The notes: generated from the letters alone by a model not told the origin. DNA of 64,000 nt from Zanthoxylum bungeanum (GCA_019454045.1 SKCR01032778.1:363501-427500); one strand, 5' to 3'. Numbered from the stretch's first letter, positions 20,453 to 32,167 are shown. A program made the numbers and translations.

Positions 20453-20580
20453 GAGAAAATCTATCATACAACGGATGTATCATATCATCCGTGCAACAAT
20501 CCAATAATTCATTGTCACGCATGTTACTAATTTATTAATAATAACACGTCATATATGTCTCCGTTACATCAAAAATATTA
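20453..20580. mobile_element. MITE, second copy of the 7909-8091 family
   Basis: On the opposite strand it matches the 183-bp insertion: GAGAAAATCTAYMATACAAC at one end, CATCCGTG(C/T)AACAAT inside, TACTAATTTATTA, and CTCCGTTACA at the other end. It is shorter by an internal deletion. No clear target duplication was found. Confidence 0.65.
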
Positions 20581-20942
20581 CTCCAAATATACAATCAGCC
20601 GGGGTATTTTCCAAGATATTACTTTAACCCCAATAATTAAGTGAATTTGTCGTGTAATATTTGCCATCAGAATCCTTTTTTTTTCTGGCATTTCCAAACA
20701 CTTAGCATCTTCAAGTAATTTAGTTATTTACCAAGAAACTACCTAGTGGCAGTGTACATTAACAAGAACAAATCCCTTCAATACGACTACAAACAAAAAT
20801 TATAAAATTAGCTACATACATTCCCATGCATTGCTTGAAAACCACTGAAGGTCAACATCTCTAGTGTAATCAAAATATCTTTGTCAAGTAACTAGCACAG
20901 ACAAGTTCGTAGTCTATTGGCATATTAACTGTAAGAATGTCA

Positions 20943-21222
20943 ATTTTTTTTTTTTTTGGGCTTAAAATCGTTGGAAACACACCGTCAAACCACCCCTTAC
21001 GGGTTTAAGCGTAGCAGGTAAAACCCGACTGTCCCAGATTCTTACATCAAACGCACTCCCTGGATTTGAACGCAAGACCTGAAGGTCAGACCTTGAACCC
21101 TATACCACCAAGTCTTACCTTGCTGTCTCAGATTCTTACAAGAAACGCACTCCCTGGATTTGAACTCAATACCTGAAGGTCAGACCCTAAACCCTATACC
21201 ACCAAGTCACTCCTCTTGTGAT
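20943..21222 (-). mobile_element. Dimeric tRNA-derived SINE, copy 5
   Basis: Flanked by a perfect 12-bp duplication GTAAGAATGTCA (20931-20942, 21223-21234). On the minus strand it has a tail, one complete body, and then a second 5' region. The TTACA(A/T)(C/G)AAACGCACTCCCTGGATTTGAAC block and ACCCTATACCACCAAGTC occur twice. The insertion therefore carries a duplicated head, with two A/B-box regions. Confidence 0.85.
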
Positions 21223-21309
21223 GTAAGAATGTCATTACTAAACCTTTTCTGCATAATTGCTTGAGGAGAATCCTATTTTTTTCTTACTACAAAAGTCCCC
21301 ATTTAATGA

Positions 21310-22386
21310 TGAAAATTCGCGATTAGCCTAGGTTCTGACCCTATGCGGAATATATCACAATATTTTAAGACAAGTCCTAAATATTGGTTCTATGGAAATC
21401 TAACCAAGCAACCACAATAACCAACAATTAAAATATGCTGCAAATATAAAAACAATAACGATAAATTAAAGCAGCAAATATAAATCAAACGCACAAAATC
21501 AACACAAGTAATTTTGGTGACGAAGTGGAAAAATCGTAAGAGTAAAAAACCACTACGGGTATAGGCTACCACCCGAATCCACTATGTCGAGAAAAACTTA
21601 TAGCGATGGTCAAGACCTATGATGGCAACTCAACCGACTCAAGTACCTCAATACTGCAAGAACTCAAGGCAACTCCTTAAGCCCGCAACCCACGGTTTTC
21701 TTCAGAACCTCTGAAGTCTCTTAGTAGATTGTATCACCTCTGAACGTCGGAACTCCGACTACTAAACTTCCTCCTAAATAACTCTAAAGGATTAGGGAAT
21801 TTGGGTTAAGTTGTGTTGAAGGTTTAACAAAGATGGAATCACACCATTAATGAAGAAGACAAGAAGATAAGAAGTCTCCAACGGTGGATTCAAAGAGAGT
21901 TGAAAGCTTTGAAGTGTTTTGGGTCAAAGGACTTGTGTTTCAATTACAGGGCATGGCAGCTAAGGGTTATATTTATAGGTAGGGTAAAAAGCTAGGGTTT
22001 TGCAAAGTGAAAAGGCTCAAAAACGCGTTCAGATCGCAGTCGCGTTCGAACGGTTACTCGAACGCACCACGAACGCGGGCCTACTAGAAAGACTCGTTCG
22101 AACGCCACTCGAACGCACAACGAACGGGTGCTTTCTAGAATGATCTAGTTCGAATCCAACAAGAACGTGACTCGAACGTTTGCCCTCTAGAATGCTCTCG
22201 TTCGAACCCAATAAAGAACGTGCCACTAACGCCACACGTTCGAACGCTGCAACGAACGCACCACGGACACATGTCTGATGCACAGCAGCCAAATATCAGT
22301 CCAATTGCACCAAGATCTTCATGAAAGATTACAACTCAATTGAACTTGTTTTGACACCGACAATGTCAATAAAAATGGAACTAACA
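21310..22386 (-). mobile_element. R1-family solo LTR
   Basis: A 1077-bp solo LTR flanked by a perfect 5-bp duplication AATGA (21305-21309, 22387-22391). In minus orientation it matches the LTRs at 35304 and 40029 (blocks AACCGTGGGT, AGTTTTTCTCGA and GACGAAGTGG are recognisable inverted). Its U3 (22026-22262) is a dense array of CGAAC words including several TTCGAA palindromes. A solo LTR arises by recombination between the two LTRs. Confidence 0.9.
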
Positions 22387-22634
22387 AATGATTTTTTTTT
22401 CTGAATCAAAGTAAAGTTTACATTTGAGGCATGGAGAAAACTTTTTAAGTGGAGTCTAGGATCCTTTAACTCTCATTACAGAAACATCCGAAGTAATCAC
22501 ATTGGATAATCTGTTTTGAATCATATATCCATTTAATAGTTATGCCTTTTCATATTTTAATTATTCTTTTTAATCATATGTTCCATCTCAGGTATAAGAT
22601 TCATTTGTTTTTGTAAGATTTATGAATGGTTGTC

Positions 22635-22988
22635 GAGGTGGTATATCATGTGCCGGGCACATATGTCATCTCTCTCACAGCAGACGGGCCCCACAATTGG
22701 CACATAATATAATTTTCGGTGGTTGTCATCCAATGCATGTAACCCTTTCTTCAAGACTAAATGCATAAATATTCCTTTCTTTTCTTGGTGGACATAGGCA
22801 AGATTGTGATCTCATAGTTTTTGTTGTTTTTTTAAGTAACGACACGGGCTGCCCTCAAAGAAAAATTATATTATGTTTCGGGTGTATATGTTATCTTTCT
22901 CATAATAACTGTGTCTCATAACTGTGTGGGACCCAGCTATTGTGAGAGAGATGACATATACACTCGAAATATGATATACTACCTCCTT
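22635..22988. mobile_element. Fold-back MITE
   Basis: The ends are long imperfect inverted repeats: GAGGTGGTATATCATGTGCC... at 22635 pairs with ...GATATACTACCTCC ending near 22986. They share TATGTCATCTCTCTCACA. A third copy of the arm lies inverted inside (22876-22906 against 22938-22968), making a hairpin in the right half. No transposase; possibly Mutator type. Target duplication is unclear. Confidence 0.65.
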
Positions 22989-23487
22989 GTTGAAACCCAA
23001 TGCAGATCCCATAAATTTCTTATTTGCTTTTAAAAAAAATAATAAAATATTTAACCTACTGTTATTACATGAAGGCAAAAAAATCCCGCCTCCCCCACTG
23101 GACTTTTATTGTTTTCTCTTTTTTATCTTTCTTGTTAACAAAGTTTGATCCAGAGAGATTGGTTTAATTTGGTCTCATAAAAAAAAAAAAGGCAGTTATG
23201 ATTCATGCAATCTGGTTGGAATTTTGTGGCTTATAAACTGGACTTAGTTAACTATTAACTAAGTGATAATGAGACCAAATTATTTGTATTATAAAACTCA
23301 AAAGATTCTTTGAAGAAAACAAGAACTGATTCAGACTTTTAACAACCTTGATTATCCAAGCTCAAGCCTGTCAGAAGAAGACAATTGCTCAGCTAACTAA
23401 CAAGTGACAATGGCCTATCTTTAATATCTGATTCTATCAGAAAAATAAACACAGTCACAAGTCCAACGATCTCGTTCCTTCGATGAT
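22989..23487. other. Spacer upstream of inverted SAUR
   Basis: Inverted copy of the SAUR upstream spacer (for example AACAACCTTGATTATCC near 23341 against GGTTGTT sites elsewhere). No gene is seen. Confidence 0.5.
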
Positions 23488-23547
23488 CACATGGCCATAG
23501 ATCCCATCAACCCAACACAAAGAAACACAGGCATATGATGTTGTCTT
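23488..23547 (+). promoter_or_regulatory. Conserved SAUR promoter block (CACATG + TGTCTT)
   Basis: CACATG at 23488-23493 and TGTCTT at 23542-23547, about 190 and 140 bp upstream of the ATG at 23682. TATATATATGAAC follows near 23559. Order and spacing match the minus-strand paralogues. Confidence 0.5.
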
Positions 23548-23681
23548 TCCTCATCAATGTATATATATGAACAGACTCCCATTGCTTCTGCATCGCAACA
23601 CAGAGTCTTCTTAATTACCAAGAAATCTCATTATCTACAACTTCTTTTTCCTCACTGTTGAAAAATATTCATCCTACAACC

Positions 23682-24107
23682 ATGATCAACTCAAAAAAGC
23701 TCATTCGATTAGCCAAGAAGTGGCAGAAAATGGCTGCAATGAAGCGGAGGAGAATTTCCTTTCCAAGAAGTGCTGCTGCACATAACTCATCTGTTGCTAA
23801 TAAAGGCCATTTTGTTGTCTACTCAACCGATAACATGAGATTCACGGTTCCACTGGAATATCTCAGAAGAAATGTCTTCGTAGAGCTATTTAGAATGTCT
23901 GAAGAGGAATTCGGACTTCGATCCGATGGCCCGATCACTCTGCCATGTGATAGTGTTTTCTTGAATTATGTCATGTCATTGGTTCAAAGATGCATGCCTG
24001 AGGAAATAGAGTGCGCTTTGCTAACTTCCCTGTCAATGTGCCATTTCTCAGCTTCTTCGTCTGTTGCTTCAGAGCAAAACCAACAACAACTTATTTGTAG
24101 CTACTGA
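23682..24107 (+). CDS. SAUR family auxin-responsive protein (subtype 2, inverted copy)
   Basis: A 141-residue intronless SAUR, the only intact one on the plus strand. It has MINSKKLIRLAKKWQKMAAM, KGHFVVYSTD (41-50), RFTVPLEYL (53-61), SEEEFGL (73-79), GPITLPCD (83-90) and a Gln-rich tail QNQQQLICSY. A Met eight codons upstream is open, but the start at 23682 fits the family. Lys before ALLTSL is Cys here (ECALLTSL). It is the end of the cluster and is inverted together with its promoter block. Expected role: auxin-linked regulator of cell expansion. Confidence 0.92.
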   Translation: MINSKKLIRLAKKWQKMAAMKRRRISFPRSAAAHNSSVANKGHFVVYSTDNMRFTVPLEYLRRNVFVELFRMSEEEFGLRSDGPITLPCDSVFLNYVMSLVQRCMPEEIECALLTSLSMCHFSASSSVASEQNQQQLICSY

Positions 24108-24605
24108 AGTAAATCAGTGTTTGAATTTTGATGTAGTATACTTACTGCACTTCTGTAAATATTAAATGAAAACTTCAGTTCCATATTAGTTTCATTCCTA
24201 ATTGAATGGCTGAATTTTACCTGTATCGGTTATATGAAATTCTTCAATATACTAACTTTGTCATTCCCTAAGATTCAATTAAAAAAAAAATGTTCTCTTC
24301 TGGTGCCAGTAATCTTTGACAAGTTTGATACAAGATTTGTTCTGAAAATATCAATTATTCAGCAAAAACACAACAAATTGGACTAAGTTTCAGCTTTTAA
24401 ATGTATTCTGTAATATGAGATAATGCTCCTATACTCCCCCTGCATATTTCTCCATGCCTCAGCAGAAAACTTTGCAATGATTCAAGGCAAAAACCACATA
24501 AAATTGGATCTTTTGTCGTTAAAAACAGATGAATCTCCTCGAGAAATTATGCAGGAAACTTCAAGTAATGAGAGTTCTACAGTAAGCACGTGGATAGACT
24601 GGGAA
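24108..24605 (+). other. Spacer with possible exon remnant
   Basis: After the SAUR 3' region there is an acceptor-like CCATGCCTCAG (ending 24462). An open frame follows that contains TDESPREIMQETSSNESS and runs to the retrotransposon insertion. Without the insertion and with one CTGGG removed, it stays open to about 30070. No family is recognised, so I do not call it a gene. Confidence 0.25.
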
Positions 24606-24610
24606 CTGGG

Positions 24611-24954
24611 TGTGAGGTACAGCAAGCATCCAACTACCACCTCCAACTACCACCTCATTTTCTGCATCAAGCCAAACCTACTTTAGGTGACTTGATTTGT
24701 GGCTTTGATAATTGTCAACAAAATGAGCAATTGATGCCACCAATTCAGGAATGAACAGTAGTCGTTTTTATACTATAAAAACAAGTCTTCCAGTGAACTT
24801 AGATTCATCCCAGTGAGAGTAGAGAGATTAGAGAGAAGTGTGAGGTTTTTCTTTTGAGTTTTCTTTGTGTAAAACTTGTATTAATTCTTGATAGTAATAA
24901 TACGAATTCGGTTTTTCCTCAAACACTTCCAAGAGTGATCGTGATTTCACAACA
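24611..24954 (+). repeat. R3 5' LTR
   Basis: 344 bp, starting TGTGAGGTAC and ending TTTCACAACA. It has TATAAAAAC near 24774. It is near-identical to the 3' LTR, differing by a few small indels and substitutions, which indicates recent insertion. Confidence 0.92.
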
Positions 24955-24956
24955 AG

Positions 24957-24968
24957 TGGTATCAGAGC
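24957..24968 (+). other. R3 primer-binding site
   Basis: TGGTATCAGAGC, complementary to the 3' end of plant initiator methionine tRNA, two bases after the LTR. Confidence 0.9.
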
Positions 24969-25219
24969 TTTGGTTCTTCATTGGGATCGAAAAACCGAAG
25001 AACGGAGTTTGGTTCGGAAAATTCGAGTTCCGGAAAGGTTGTCAAAAATTCATTTTGAGGGTACCATCAGCTAGTTCACGTCGAGACGAGCACGGTGGTA
25101 TTTTCCGGCGACCGAACGACGTCCCAGCAGGCCAGCCACACGCGCCGCACGCGCCTTCCAGAGAGCCCTTGCCCACGCGCCCTCACGCCGCTGCCTGCTG
25201 AAGGTTGAAGACGATCCGC

Positions 25220-25392
25220 GTCAGCGCCACGTCATCGCCACGTCACGCCCGTCAGCGCACAGTCAGCGCTCCAGCGCCCAGTCAGCAGACACGTCATCCG
25301 CCACGTCAGCGCCACGTCATTCGCCACGTCAGCGCCACGTGTCCGCCACGTCAGCAAACCGGTCCCACCTTGCCACGTCAGCATGCCACGTC
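25220..25392 (+). repeat. Iterated GCCACGTCAGC array in R3 leader
   Basis: About ten ACGT cores in some 170 bp, most as GCCACGTCA, lying between the primer-binding site and gag. GCCACGTCA combines G-box and C-box halves that plant bZIP (TGA, HY5-like) factors can bind. The minus-strand relative has a similar array at 45265-45420. Function is unknown. Frames translated here are repeat artefacts. Confidence 0.75.
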
Positions 25393-25610
25393 AGCAGCCT
25401 GGTAAATTTCATTTTGCCCCCTGAAGTTTTGAAATTTACAGTTTTGCCCCAGAACTTTTAGGAATTTACAAATCAGCCCCTGTGTCGGATTTAGACCCAA
25501 GAAGTGTCTATTCCACCATTTTCGACCGTTCCGGACGCAACGGTGACCTCCGATTTGTGAAATTCAGACCCGATTTTAGTGTATTCTCATTTTAAACTTT
25601 AAAACTTAAA

Positions 25611-28600
25611 ATGGAGATGGAGGATTTTCATTCTGGTGCAATGATTAAACTGGCTGCCACTAATTACTCCCTCTGGAGACCTAGGATGATAGATTTTTTA
25701 CATTGTAAAGATCTGTTTGATGTCATCGAGTTGAAGGGAGTGAAACCAGAGTCTGTAATGAGTGTGACTGGAATAAACTCAACAACAGAACCTTGGGTCA
25801 GATTAGGCAGTGGATCGGTCACAGTGTCTTCCACCACGTAGCACAGGACACAAATGCTTATGAAATGTGGAGGAAATTGGAAGACATGTTCCAGGCCAAA
25901 ACAGCTCGGAATAAGGCCTTAATCATGAGGCGTTTGGTGAACCTGAAGCTACGGAGTGGAACTTCCGTTGCAGAACACACCAACGAGTTCCAAAGCCTGG
26001 TGAATCAGTTGTCTGCAGTAGACATGCAACTGGCAGACGAAGTTCAAGCCCTCTTGCTACTCAGTTCTCTTCCTGATAGCTGGGAGACTCTGGTGGTTAC
26101 TCTCAGCAACTCAGCTCCAGGAGGCAAACTTACCATGCCTATGGTAAAGGATGCCTTGTCAAATGAAGAAGCCAGAAGAAAAGACGTGGGCTCAGATCAG
26201 ACAGAAGCCCTTGTCTCGGAGCAACGAGGAAGACAACAGGAGAAACATCAAGGTGGGAGAAGAGGCAGAAGCAAAAGCAGGGGCAGGTCCAAGGACGGGA
26301 AAAAGACATACAAGTGCTTCCACTGTGGCATTGAAGGCCACTTGAAGAAAAATTGCCGGAAACTGCAACGGGAGCAGGGACAAGGCAATAACCAGCCGAA
26401 GAAGAATGATGCGGAGACACTAGTAGTTACCACAGTAGATGTAGCTATATGCTCCGGCCAGGAAGAAGCATGCCTTCACACCGCAACTCAGGATGTCGAG
26501 TGGGTGGTAGATACTGCAGCATCCTACCATGTCACTCCTCACAGGGATTTCTTCACAACATACAAAGCAGGAGACTTTGGAGCAGTGAAGATGGGGAATA
26601 CCAGTTCTTCTCAGATAGCGGGAATTGGTGAAGTACAGTTGCGGACAAATGCAGGGTATACAGTAACCCTGAAAGAGGTCAGACATGTTCCAGAACTTCG
26701 GCTCAACTTACTCTCGGGAGTAGCCCTTGACAAACAGGGCTATGCTAACCACTTCAGCAACGGCACTTGGAGGATGATAAAAGGTGCCATGGTCATCGCC
26801 CGAGGACACATCTGTGGAACCTTGTACAAGACTCATGTGAAGATTTGTGCAGAAAGCCTAAATGTAGCTGAACGGGAGGCTTCTCAGAATCTGTGGCACC
26901 AGAGACTCGGTCACATGAGTGAAAGAGGGTTGTCTACCTTGACAAAGAAGGATCTAATCACCGTCTCCAAAAATGCTAATTTGGATCCTTGCAACCACTG
27001 TCTATTCGGTAAACAACACAGAGTCTCTTTTAATTTCTCATCTACAAAGAAATCAGAGTTACTCAGTCTGGTGTACTCTGATGTATGTGGTCCCTTGGAG
27101 GTAAACTCACTAGGCGGTACAAATATTTTCTGACTTTTATTGACGATGCTTCTCGGAAAGTATGGGTGTATTTTCTGAAATCAAAGGATCAGGTCCTGGA
27201 TTATTTCAAACTGTTCCATGCCATGGTCGAGCGTGAAACAGGGAAGAAACTGAAGTGCCTTCGTACAGACAATGGAGGCGAATACACTTCCAGGGAGTTC
27301 GATGCCTACTGCGGAAGTCACGGCATTCGACATGAGAGGACTGTTCCACGCACCCCACAACACAATGGTGTCGCTGAAAGGATGAACCGCACCATTATGG
27401 AGAAAGTCAGAAGCATGATCAGTATGGCTAAGCTGCCAAAGCCATTCTGGGGAGAAGCTGTTCGTGCCGCCTGCTACCTGATCAACAGATCACCATCTGT
27501 ACCGTTGAACTTCGAGATTCCGGAGAAAGTGTGGTCTGGTAAGAATCCTTCATATTCTCATCTCAGAATATTCGGATGTTTAGCATTTGCACATGTATCC
27601 AAGGAGCTCAGACAGAAGCTCGATGCAAGGACTACTCCATGCATCTTCATAGGCTATGGAGACGAAGAATTTGGATACAGGTTATGGGACCCGAAGGAAA
27701 GGAAGGTCATCAGAAGCAGGGATGTAGTGTTTCTTGAAGACCAGACAATAGAAGACATTGAAAAGCCCAAGATGCCTTCTAAAACCAGTGCCGACAATGC
27801 CGATGCAAATCCAGACACAACCCCAACACCAGAACCAACACCAGTGGCCACAGATGATGATGGGGTGCAAGACATACCAGAAGCAGAACCAGAGGAGGAA
27901 GGAGGGTTGAGCGAGCGGGGGAGCTGCTGCAACCTGCTCCATCAGAGGCTTCGAGTTCATCCACAGATCCGGATGACAACAGACAGCCAGAACCTCCAGT
28001 ACGAAGATCCGAGAGAGGCCGGATTCCATCAGCCAGATACTCAGGATCAGAATACATTCTGCTAACTGACGAGGGGGAGCCAGAAACCTTCAACGAAGCA
28101 GTATCTCATAAGGACAAAGACAAATGGCTGCACGCAATGCAGGATGAGATGGAATCTCTGCAGAGAAAAACAACACTTATGAGATAGTCAAGCTCCCACA
28201 TGGAATGAAGGCACTGAAGAACAAATGGGTATTCAAGCTCAAGAAAGATGGCAGCGGAAAAGTGGTGAAACACAAAGCTCGGCTAGTGGTCAAAGGATTC
28301 CTACAGAAAAAGGGAATTGACTTTGATGAGATTTTTTCACCGGTGGTAAAAATGGCTTCAATCCGAGTTATCCTAGGATTGGTAGCCAGATTAAACTTGG
28401 AGCTTGAACAGATGGATGTCAAAAAGCATTTCTTCATGGTGATCTGAATGAAGAAATCTACATGGAGCAGCCAGAAGGATTCAAGGTTTCAGGTAAAGAA
28501 AACCTTGTTTGCAAGCTGAAAAAGAGCTTGTACGGGCTCAAACAAGCACCGAGGCAGTGGTACAAGAAGTTCGACTCATTCATGGTGGGTCAAGGCTACA

Positions 28601-29637
28601 AAAGAACTGCAGCAGATCAGTGTGTATACATTCAGAGGTTTCCAGATGGAAATTTCGTTGCTCTTCTACTGTATGTAGATGACATGTTGATTGTTGGACA
28701 AGAAGCAGCGAAGATCAGCCAGCTGAAGAAGGAACTCTCCAAGGCTTTCGACATGAAAGACTTAGGACCAGCTCAACAGATTTTGGGAATGGAGATTGTT
28801 CGTGACAGACAGAACAAGAAGTTATGGCTTTCACAGGAGAGGTATATTGAGCGGGTAATCAGGAGGTTCGATATACAGAAAGCCAAACCAGTCAGCGTTC
28901 CGCTAGCACACCATTTCAAACTGAGCAAGAGTTCGTGCCCCTCATCCAAGAAAGAGATAGAGGAAATGTCAGCAATTCCATATTCTTCAGCTGTTGGAAG
29001 CCTAATGTATGCAATGGTATGTACCAGGCCAGATATTGCACACGCAGTGGGTGTAGTGAGCCGTTTTCTCTCTAATCCTGGAAAACAACACTGGGAGGCA
29101 GTCAAATGGATTCTCAGGTACCTCAAAGGTACAACGAAGTTTCGTCTGTGTTACGGGGGAGCTGATCCGATCTTGGAAGGCTATACAGATTCAGATATGG
29201 CGGGAGATCTTGATGGTAGGAAATCTACATCAGGATTCATTTACACTTTTGCAGGGGGAGCTGTGTCATGGCAGTCAAGATTGCAGAGGTGTATAGCATT
29301 ATCCACAACAGAAGCTGAGTACATTGCCATAGCTGAGGCAGGAAAAGAAATGTTGTGGCTAAAGCGGTTTCTCCAAGAGTTAGGGATCAAGCAGACAGAA
29401 TACAAGATACATTGTGACAGTCAGAGTGCTCTGGACTTGAGCAAGAACTCAATGTATCATTCCCGGACGAAACACATTGATATTCGCTATCACTGGATAC
29501 GCGAGGTGATGGATCAACAACTGCTGAGACTAGTGAAGATCCATACAGATGAGAATCCAGCCGATATGTTAACGAAGGTGGTTACTCGAGACAAGCTAGA
29601 GTTGTGCAGAGACATAACCGGGATAGCTGTCAGATGA
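25611..29637 (+). pseudogene. R3 gag-pol polyprotein, frameshifted
   Basis: One ancestral frame is broken near 25770, 27110, 27900-28170 and 28430. Visible parts in order: Gag from 25611 (WRPRMIDFLHCKDLFD); zinc knuckle CFHCGIEGHLKKNC near 26313; protease WVVDTAASYHVT near 26500; pre-integrase LWHQRLGHMS near 26893; integrase with SDVCGP, TDNGGEY and NGVAERMN carrying the D, D and E residues (27078-27385); reverse transcriptase from about 28205 with SLYGLKQAP and YVDDM (28672); and RNase H with STTEAEYIA near 29300. It ends at 29637. Each break looks like a one- or few-base indel, since the second copy on the minus strand reads through the first two. No function is expected without repair; sequencing indels are a possible cause. 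Confidence 0.93.
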
Positions 29638-29654
29638 CGATTGCTTCAGATGCT

Positions 29655-29670
29655 GCTGGAGGGGGAGAAT
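29655..29670 (+). other. R3 polypurine tract
   Basis: GGAGGGGGAGAAT immediately before the 3' LTR; the usual primer for plus-strand DNA synthesis in LTR elements. Confidence 0.85.
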
Positions 29671-30008
29671 TGTGAGGTCCAGCAAGCATCCAACTACCCT
29701 CCAACTACCACCTCCTTTCGCATCAAAGCCAAACCTACTTTAGGTGACTTGATTGTGGCTTTGATAATTGTCAACAAAATGAGCAATTGATGCCACCAAT
29801 TCAGGAAGAACAGTAGTCGTTTTTATACTATAAAAACAAGTCTTCCAGTGAACTTAGATTCATCCCAGTGAGAGAGTAGAGAGATTAGAGAGAAGTGTGA
29901 GGTTTTTCTTTTGAGTTTTCTTTGTGTAAAACTTGTATAATTCTTGAGTAATAATACGAATTCGGTTTTTCCTCAAACACTTCCAAGAGTGATCGTGATT
30001 TCACAACA
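29671..30008 (+). repeat. R3 3' LTR
   Basis: 338 bp, TGTGAGGTCC to TTTCACAACA. The counterpart of 24611-24954. Confidence 0.92.
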
Positions 30009-30013
30009 CTGGG

Positions 30014-30665
30014 AAGCTGCAAATGTCAAATATATTCTTTTATGTTTAACTTATTCACTGTGAATTGATGTTCTCAATATGAAGATATCAACCTGGTCAT
30101 TGTTAAAGTAACTGTTTCTCTGACTTTCTAAAGACTTAGAGAGGACAAAACAGCAAGTGATCTCCAGCAGATCCTTTCTTGACTTCTAGTGAGTTTCCTT
30201 TTTGTTTATATCTATTATTGTTGTGGTTTTAGATATTTATCACCGTTTTTGTAAGTGAAAGTAGCTGTTCTGTCCAAGAGATCACTTCAACTACAATAAC
30301 TAAGTCGTCGTGTTCAAAAAAATATACAGCCTTACCCTTGAAAGTAGAGAGACTGTTTCCAAGATTCAAACCCTTGACGTCAGGTCATAATAGAGTAATT
30401 TTTACCATTGCGTCAAGGCTCTCTGGAAACTCTGATTAAAAAATTATAATAAACAGTATAAAATGAACATATCTTCAATGCAGATCTTCAAGAACACCAT
30501 GAATCATGTACTTGAGTTGGAGCATCTGATTTAAATAAGATAAAATGAGTAAACACAGAAATTATATACGGATATGTGATTAAAAACAGATGTTGTTAAT
30601 TTCTGTAATTATAATGAAGTAAATTCACTGCTTATCGACACTCATTCATCATAAGAAGTTCTATG
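30014..30665. other. Spacer with degraded SINE-like fragment
   Basis: At 30325-30425, on the minus strand, the sequence reads AGCCTTGACGCAATGGTAAA, then a B-box-like GGGTTTGAATC, then GGAAACAG and GGGTAAGGCTGTAT. This resembles a widespread plant tRNA-derived SINE of the Au type and differs from the main SINE family of this window. The rest shows nothing recognisable. Confidence 0.5.
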
Positions 30666-32167
30666 TGAAAATTCAGATTTATCCAAAGTTCTGACCCTAT
30701 GCGAAAATAATCACAATTAATTAAGACAAGTCCTAATTAATGTGTCTATGGGAAATCAACTATCAACCACAATATCCAACAACAATAAAGTCCACAATAT
30801 TAATTTAATACGAAATGTAAATTGCGGAAAGGTAAATCAATCACACAAAATCAACACAATAATTTTGGTGACGAAGTGGAAAACTCTTCCGAATAAAAAA
30901 CCACTCCGGATATATCGGCTACCAGCCCAATCCACTATATAGAGATAAACTTACAGCGATGGTCAAGACCTATAGTGACAACTTCACCGACTCAAGAATC
31001 TCAATACTGCAAGAACTCAAGGCAACTCCTTAAGTCCGCGACCCACGGTTTTCTTCAGAACCTCTGAAGTCTCTGAGTAGATTGTATCACTTCGAACGCC
31101 GGAACTCCGACTACCAAACTTCCTCCTAAAGAACTCTTAAAGATTAGGGAATTTGGGTTATGTTGTGTTGAAGGCTTATCAAAGAAGGATTCACACCATT
31201 AATGAAGAATATAATAAGATGAAGAAGTCTTCAATTATGGAATCAAGGAGAGTTGAAAGCTTTGAGAGTATTTGGCTCAAGGGAAAAGTGTTTCAGCTCT
31301 TTCAACTCAGGGGGAATGACGGCTAAGTGTTATATTTATAGGTAGGGTGAATAGCTAGGGTTTTGCAGGCCAAAAACGCGTTCAGATCGCAGTCGTGTTC
31401 GAACGCTTACTAGAACGCAACACGAACGCGCCCTTTCTGTGAAGACTCGTTCGAACGCCAATCAAACGCACAACGAACGGATACTCTCTGTGTCACACCC
31501 GTCCCTTTAGGTAGAGTAGGGGTGAGACGGAGACTAGAAACTGACAGAGTTTCCCCTGTAATATGGACTAATCCTCCAAATACAAGGAAAAATCTAAACT
31601 GAAAAATAAAATCTCATCATAAAACTAGGATCTCCATGATCCAACTCAACATAATATCCATAAAGGAAATACAATAACCTCAGTATCAATTAAAGGCTCA
31701 ATGCCTATAATCACATAACAAAATTCTTCCAAGAAATACAGTCTAGAAATACAGTCTCAAAACATAACAAGACACTCTACTGTTGGCACAACCTTTTCTC
31801 TACTGGCAGGAATGATGACGAAACAGCAGATGAAAAGAACGATCTACTAATCTGCTAAACCTGAAATGTTAAGGAATGGGGGGTAAGCTCACGCTTAGTG
31901 CAATGGATCACAGCTCAGTGCCGTGGATAATCAAGTAACAAAGTGGATCGAACAAGTCTTTCATAATATAAATAAATACATAAGCTGTAAATCAATATCT
32001 CAAACATTTACTTGAAATCGTAAATCTCATTTCTCATAAAACTCAAATCATAAATCTCATTTCTCATAAAGCTCAAATCATAAATCTCATTTCTCATACT
32101 GCTTAAAAATACTCTGTAATGATAAATCTGTTTATTCATCTATATGCACAACCTCATGACAAATACG

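Larger units (their letters stand above)
24611..30008 (+). mobile_element. Ty1/copia LTR retrotransposon, Tnt1-like (R3)
   Basis: A complete 5.4-kb element with LTRs at 24611-24954 and 29671-30008 and a 5-bp duplication CTGGG (24606-24610, 30009-30013). It has a primer-binding site for initiator Met tRNA, gag-pol in copia order (protease, integrase, reverse transcriptase, RNase H) and a polypurine tract. The proteins are of the Tnt1/Tork type, including the DTAAS protease motif found in Tnt1. The reading frame is broken several times, so this copy is not coding-competent as read. Confidence 0.95.

Noticed and set aside
22029..22292. Minus-strand ORF in the R1 solo LTR
   Set aside because: Reads the CGAAC-rich U3 array; no domain.
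25205..25405. Basic Pro/Arg/His-rich ORF
   Set aside because: Translation of the ACGT array in the R3 leader.
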